Below, piece after piece: positions 5,218 through 8,659 of a DNA stretch of 8,659 nt (its first letter is position 1; every line of letters starts with the position of its first letter). A program made the position numbers and the translations under genes. The notes beneath the pieces were generated by a model, which made no database searches, had not been told where the DNA came from, and saw only the letters and a list, made by a program, of their open reading frames with translations. The DNA lies in NCBI GenBank assembly GCA_026989405.1, contig JALSJL010000472.1, positions 1-8,659 on the forward strand, in the 5' to 3' direction. The DNA is from Marinosulfonomonas sp. GTDB taxonomy: Bacteria > Pseudomonadota > Alphaproteobacteria > Rhodobacterales > Rhodobacteraceae.

Positions 5218-7442
5218 TGCCCGATCTGCTGATCGAACTGCTGAGCGAGGAAATTCCCGCCCGGATGCAACTGCGCGCCACTGCCGACCTGAAGCGGTTG
5301 GTGACCACGGGGCTGGTCGAGGCCGGACTGACCTACAAGAGCGCGGGGGGCTTCGTGACCCCGCGGCGTCTGGTTCTGTGCGTCGAAGACCTTCTGGCCA
5401 AGAGTCCGAAGGTGCGTGAAGAACGCAAGGGGCCGCGCGCCGACGCACCCGACAAGGCCATCGAAGGCTTCCTGCGGTCGACCGGGCTGACGCGTGACCA
5501 ACTGGAAACGCGTGAAACGAAAAAGGGCGACGTGCTGTTTGCGGTGATCGAACGTCCGGGGCGACCGGCGGATGCGATCGTCGCAGACGTTCTGGAAAAG
5601 GCGATCCGGGATTTTCCGTGGCCCAAATCCATGCGCTGGGGGGCGGGATCTCTGAAATGGGTGCGCCCGTTGCATTCGATCCTGTGCATCCTGACCGATG
5701 AGGCCGGGGCGCGCGTCGTGCCGTTGACGGTCGAGGGCATTGTCTCGGGCGACAGCACCGTCGGTCACCGTTTCATGGCGCCTTCACGCTTTGGCGTGTC
5801 CGGTTTCGAAGACTATTCCGCCCGGCTGAAAAGAGCTTTCGTGCTGCTCGACCACGAGGAGCGCGCCAAGAAAATCTGGCACGATGCGACCAACTCCGCT
5901 TTCGCGCAGGGCTTGGAAGTTGTGGAAGACAGGGCGCTCTTGTCGGAAGTCGCCGGGCTGGTCGAATGGCCAGTGGTGTTGATCGGCGATATCGGCGCTG
6001 ATTTTCTGGGCCTGCCGCCGGAAGTGCTGCAGACCTCGATGCGCGAACATCAGAAGTTCTTTTCGGTGAGAAACCCGAAAACCGACCGGATCGAGAAATT
6101 CGTGACCGTGGCCAACCGGGAAACCGCCGACGATGGCGCCACGATCCTGGCCGGGAACCAGAAGGTGCTCTCGGCGCGACTGTCCGATGCGCGGTTTTTC
6201 TGGGAAAACGACCTGAGGGTCGCGCGCTCGGGCCTGACGCCCTGGCTCGAAAGGCTGAAAAAGGTGACGTTCCACCGCAAGCTCGGCACGCAGTATGAGC
6301 GGATTGAGCGTATCGAGGCGCTGGCGCGCGATCTGGCCGGGCCGGTTGGTGCGCCGCTGGAAGACGCGACGCAGGCGGCGCAGTATGCCAAGGCCGATCT
6401 GGCGAGTGAAATGGTCTATGAGTTTCCCGAGCTTCAGGGGGTGATGGGGCGTTACTACCTTGCAGAGGCGGGGATGAACGCGGCCACGGCCCGCGCCGCG
6501 CAAGAGCATTACGCACCACTTGGTCCGTCGGATGATGTGCCGGGCGCGCCGGTGTCTGTCACTGTGGCTCTTGCCGACAAGATCGACATGCTTGCGGGTT
6601 TCTGGGCGATTGACGAAAAACCCACCGGTTCCAAGGACCCGTTCGCGCTGCGCCGTGCAGCCCTTGGCGTGATCCGCCTGCTGCTGGAAAACGACATTCG
6701 GTTGCGGCTCGACACATATTTCGATCGCCAGTTGTTGCGCTATGAGATCGCAACAAACGGCGAGGATGAACAGACCCGCGACGTCTTGCTGGCGCTTCTG
6801 AACGAGATTGCCGAGAACGGCGTTTTCAGTGCAGCCTGGCATGCGCTGAAAGACACTTTTGGCGACAAGGTGCCACCGCATGTTGAAAAGGTCTCCGAGA
6901 ACCTGCCCGACACCTCGGCCGACTTGCTGTCGTTCTTCCATGACCGCCTGAAAGTCTATCTTCACGACAAGGGCATCGGCCATGATGTGATCGACGCCTG
7001 CATTGCCATGCCTGTCAAAGACGACCTGACGCTTCTGGTCAGGCGTGCCGAGGCGCTGCAGGCTTTCCTCAAGAGCGATGACGGGGAAAACCTTTTGCAA
7101 GGCTTCAAGCGTGCCAACAATATCCTGACCCAGGCAGAGGAAAAGGACGGGGTCGAGTATTCCTTCGGGGGCGATATCAAGTTTGCCGAGGCGGCCGAAG
7201 AAAAGGCGTTGTTCAAGGCCCTGGCTGATGCGGAAACCCGGATCAGGCAGGCCATGGAAGCCGAAGATTTCTCCGCCGCGATGGAGGCGCTCGCAGCCCT
7301 GCGCGCGCCGATCGATGCGTTCTTCGAGGCGGTGCAGGTCAACACCGACAACGCGGTCTTGCGCCGCAACCGGCTGAACCTTCTGTCCACGATCCGCACG
7401 CTTTGCCTTACGGTGGCCGACCTGCGCCGCATCGAAGGGTAA
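5217..7442 (+). CDS. glyS: Glycyl-tRNA synthetase beta subunit
   Basis: 741 residues from ATG 5217. This is the tRNA-binding partner of GlyQ in the heterotetrameric GlyRS. N-terminal MPDLLIELLSEEIPARMQ is diagnostic. The large core follows in the usual order: FPWPKSMRW (133-141) with VRPLHSI (149-155), GDSTVGHRF (178-186), SEVAGLVEWPVVLIGD (243-258), EVLQTSMREHQKFF (269-282), NQKVLSARLSDARFFWE (314-330), LKKVTFHRKLG (347-357), EFPELQGVMGRYY (402-414) and ALADKIDMLAGFW (451-463). The last lies in the HD-like region. The C-terminus (about 600-741) is a helical DALR-type anticodon-binding domain ending VNTDNAVLRRNRLNLLSTIR and LCLTVADLRRIEG. It is roughly 50 residues longer than E. coli GlyS, with extra length apparently around 505-570. 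It overlaps the preceding gene by TGATG. Nothing is broken, and the TAA stop is at 7440-7442. Confidence 0.98.
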   Translation: MPDLLIELLSEEIPARMQLRATADLKRLVTTGLVEAGLTYKSAGGFVTPRRLVLCVEDLLAKSPKVREERKGPRADAPDKAIEGFLRSTGLTRDQLETRETKKGDVLFAVIERPGRPADAIVADVLEKAIRDFPWPKSMRWGAGSLKWVRPLHSILCILTDEAGARVVPLTVEGIVSGDSTVGHRFMAPSRFGVSGFEDYSARLKRAFVLLDHEERAKKIWHDATNSAFAQGLEVVEDRALLSEVAGLVEWPVVLIGDIGADFLGLPPEVLQTSMREHQKFFSVRNPKTDRIEKFVTVANRETADDGATILAGNQKVLSARLSDARFFWENDLRVARSGLTPWLERLKKVTFHRKLGTQYERIERIEALARDLAGPVGAPLEDATQAAQYAKADLASEMVYEFPELQGVMGRYYLAEAGMNAATARAAQEHYAPLGPSDDVPGAPVSVTVALADKIDMLAGFWAIDEKPTGSKDPFALRRAALGVIRLLLENDIRLRLDTYFDRQLLRYEIATNGEDEQTRDVLLALLNEIAENGVFSAAWHALKDTFGDKVPPHVEKVSENLPDTSADLLSFFHDRLKVYLHDKGIGHDVIDACIAMPVKDDLTLLVRRAEALQAFLKSDDGENLLQGFKRANNILTQAEEKDGVEYSFGGDIKFAEAAEEKALFKALADAETRIRQAMEAEDFSAAMEALAALRAPIDAFFEAVQVNTDNAVLRRNRLNLLSTIRTLCLTVADLRRIEG

Positions 7443-7461
7443 AGTCGGACCGGCAGTGCTG

Positions 7462-7520
7462 TGAGTATTTATTGGCAAGATGAAGATGTCATGCCCCCTT
7501 CATCTTGCCGTAAATACTCA
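7462..7520. repeat. Long inverted repeat built from two opposed TGAGTATTT elements
   Basis: The left arm (7462-7485, 24 bases) begins TGAGTATTTATTGGCAAGAT. The right arm (7498-7520, 23 bases), read on the minus strand, begins TGAGTATTTACGGCAAGATG. Both end AAGATGAAG, and they differ only by TT versus C in the middle. The loop is 12 bases (7486-7497) and includes CCCC. The repeat begins 20 bases after the glyS stop. Each arm resembles the element at 3638-3660. As RNA the pair would form a stem of about 23 bp, a plausible 3' end or stabiliser for the glyQ-glyS message. Termination is inferred, as no terminal U-tract is present. Confidence 0.85.
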
Positions 7521-7532
7521 ATCGCGCAGCGT

Positions 7533-7547
7533 CCGCCGGAACGGCGG
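7533..7547. repeat. Small GC hairpin between glyS and the PPDK-like gene
   Basis: CCGCCG (7533-7538) and CGGCGG (7542-7547) are perfect complements around a GAA loop. On the minus strand the hairpin precedes the inverted TGAGTATTT copy by 12 bases, echoing the hairpin-then-element order at 3614-3660. On the plus strand it lies upstream of the putative promoter. Confidence 0.5.
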
Positions 7548-7573
7548 CTTGAGCAGCATGCATCCGACCGCGC

Positions 7574-7601
7574 TTGCACCAAATCAATCTCGCGCTATGC
7601 T
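7574..7601 (+). promoter_or_regulatory. Candidate sigma70-type promoter for the PPDK-like gene
   Basis: TTGCAC (7574-7579), a 16-base spacer, then TATGCT (7596-7601). Both hexamers are close to consensus (TTGACA, TATAAT) for a GC-rich genome. Transcription would begin near 7608, giving a leader of about 20 bases. An 8-base palindrome GCAATTGC (7608-7615) falls right at the predicted start and could be an operator. Confidence 0.42.
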
Positions 7602-7627
7602 GCGCTTGCAATTGCGAAGGTGCTGCA

Positions 7628-8659
7628 ATGCAGAAAGTCTTGGACATGAACGGGGTGACCCGCATCAGGCGCGTGGCGCCAATTTCGAACGATACCCATG
7701 GCGGGCGGGCGAAATGCCTGCAACGGCTGATCCGGCTTGACCTTCCGGTGCCCGAAACCATGGCGCTTTCGTTTGATACCGTCCATCGAATTGCAGCCGG
7801 CGAGATGCCTGACGTTGAAGGGCTTCTCAGAACATTCGGAGATCAGCCGCTGGTCTCGGTGCGCCCAAGCTCGCAGGATCCCGATTGGGGGGGGCCCGGG
7901 GCATTGCTGAATATCGGTATGAACGATGCCAAGCACGCAGCTTTGGTCGAGAGCCACGGTGAAGAAGCTGCAAACGCGCTTTATCTTCGGTTTGTGCAAT
8001 CATTTTCGATCAATATCGCGCGACTGGACCCGGAGATGTTCGAAATGGACAAGGGGCTGGGGCGCGATGCGCTGCAAGCGGCGCTCGATTCCTACGAGGC
8101 CGAGACCGAAGAATATTTTCCGCAGGATCCGGCGGTGCAATTGGCCGAGGTGCTGCGGTCCATGGCACGCGCCTGGGAAGGCACGTCGGCCCGGCTGCTG
8201 CGTCAGGCCAAGGGCGCGCCGGCCGATGCCGGCCTTGGGTTGGTTGTCCAGAAGATGGTCTTGGGGGTCGGGCCGGGTGAAAGTGGCGCGGGGGTCATTC
8301 AGTTTGTCAACCCGGCCACCGGCGCGCCACAGGTTACGGGTCGATACCTTGGCCAGAGCCAGGGGCGCGATGCGCTGCGGGCCACAAACGGAGCGCTCTA
8401 CCTGACCAAGGATGGTCGCGGCGGCTCACTTGAAGTCAAATGCCCTGAATTGTTTGCGCAATTGAAACAGTTCGGCGCGCTGTGCCGGGAAAAGCTGCGT
8501 GAGGAAATGCAGATTGAATTCACGGTGGAAGACGGCACGCTGCATGTGCTTGATGCTGTGCGTGTGCCTCGCAATGCCCATGCGTCCGTCGAAATTGCGG
8601 TTTCCCTGGCGCGGGATGGGGTGATCAGCCGCGAAGAAGCCCTGTTGCGGGTCGAGCCG
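7628..8659 (+). CDS. Divergent pyruvate phosphate dikinase-like protein (N-terminal 344 residues, 3' end outside window)
   Basis: The frame is open from ATG 7628 to the window edge. AAGG (7617-7620) at a spacing of seven supports this start over the in-frame ATG at 7646. The layout follows the N-terminal ATP-grasp half of PPDK, the enzyme interconverting pyruvate, ATP and phosphate with PEP, AMP and pyrophosphate: GGRAKCLQRL (25-34), LVSVRPSSQDPDWGGPGALL (75-94), FPQDPAVQLAEVLRSMARAW (164-183), GAGVIQFVNPATG (220-232), EMQIEFTVEDGTLHVLDAVR (293-312) and the linker AVSLARDGVISREEALLRV (324-342). Several canonical residues differ. R27 replaces the ATP lysine of GGKGANL, the SMPGMMDT segment is absent, the RTP motif after NAQGED is missing, and Q295 and D309 stand where PPDK has Asp and Gln of the QDIEF and LQTR motifs. 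From memory, a PPDK-like or PEP-utilizing enzyme follows glyS in other Rhodobacterales. The phosphohistidine and PEP domains would lie beyond the window. Function is therefore uncertain. Confidence 0.82.
   Translation, partial: MQKVLDMNGVTRIRRVAPISNDTHGGRAKCLQRLIRLDLPVPETMALSFDTVHRIAAGEMPDVEGLLRTFGDQPLVSVRPSSQDPDWGGPGALLNIGMNDAKHAALVESHGEEAANALYLRFVQSFSINIARLDPEMFEMDKGLGRDALQAALDSYEAETEEYFPQDPAVQLAEVLRSMARAWEGTSARLLRQAKGAPADAGLGLVVQKMVLGVGPGESGAGVIQFVNPATGAPQVTGRYLGQSQGRDALRATNGALYLTKDGRGGSLEVKCPELFAQLKQFGALCREKLREEMQIEFTVEDGTLHVLDAVRVPRNAHASVEIAVSLARDGVISREEALLRVEP

Noticed and set aside
5784..7478. Long minus-strand open frame (564 codons) opposite glyS
   Set aside because: It is entirely antisense to a textbook glyS, shows no family motifs, and would start within the inverted repeat.
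7443..7627. Small gene or tRNA in the glyS to PPDK-like gap
   Set aside because: The only short open frames cross the inverted repeat and lack a credible ribosome binding site and conserved look; no tRNA cloverleaf or T-loop sequence was found.

Overview
The window looks like chromosomal DNA from a GC-rich alphaproteobacterium, most likely a member of Rhodobacterales. The evidence is strong GC codon bias, the separate-subunit (alpha2beta2) glycyl-tRNA synthetase with an extra small gene between glyQ and glyS, the secreted SPOR/peptidoglycan-binding/protease-like protein, and a PPDK-like gene directly after glyS. All identifications were made by reading the sequence and from memory of the families; no search was run.

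Layout. Positions 1-206 are the right end of an IS5-superfamily insertion sequence, carrying the last 63 residues of its transposase. It abuts the stop codon of a minus-strand gene (207-1973) for a secreted multidomain protein whose C-terminal trypsin-like domain appears to have lost two of its three catalytic residues. A 127-bp divergent intergenic region separates it from a plus-strand group II PLP-dependent decarboxylase (2101-3555). After a GC-rich hairpin and a TGAGTATTT element comes a tightly packed cluster: glyQ (3743-4672), a small membrane-anchored protein of unknown function (4672-5217) and glyS (5217-7442). Both internal junctions are TGATG stop/start overlaps, so the three are probably one translationally coupled operon. 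A 185-bp gap holds a long inverted repeat made of two copies of the same TGAGTATTT element, a second small hairpin and a plausible promoter. It leads into a PPDK-like gene (7628 to the window end, 3' end missing).

How the parts relate. GlyQ and GlyS form one enzyme that charges tRNA-Gly; the protein encoded between them is made with them but has no assigned role. The decarboxylase and the protease-like protein have no visible functional link to the synthetase genes. The PPDK-like protein may have its own promoter, and its ATP-binding signatures differ from those of canonical PPDK. I saw no CRISPR array, toxin-antitoxin pair, tRNA, rRNA or defence locus. The points most worth checking are the degenerate protease, the divergent PPDK-like protein, the conserved-looking intergenic element, the membrane protein inside the GlyRS operon, and a 13-bp perfect inverted repeat inside the protease-like coding sequence.
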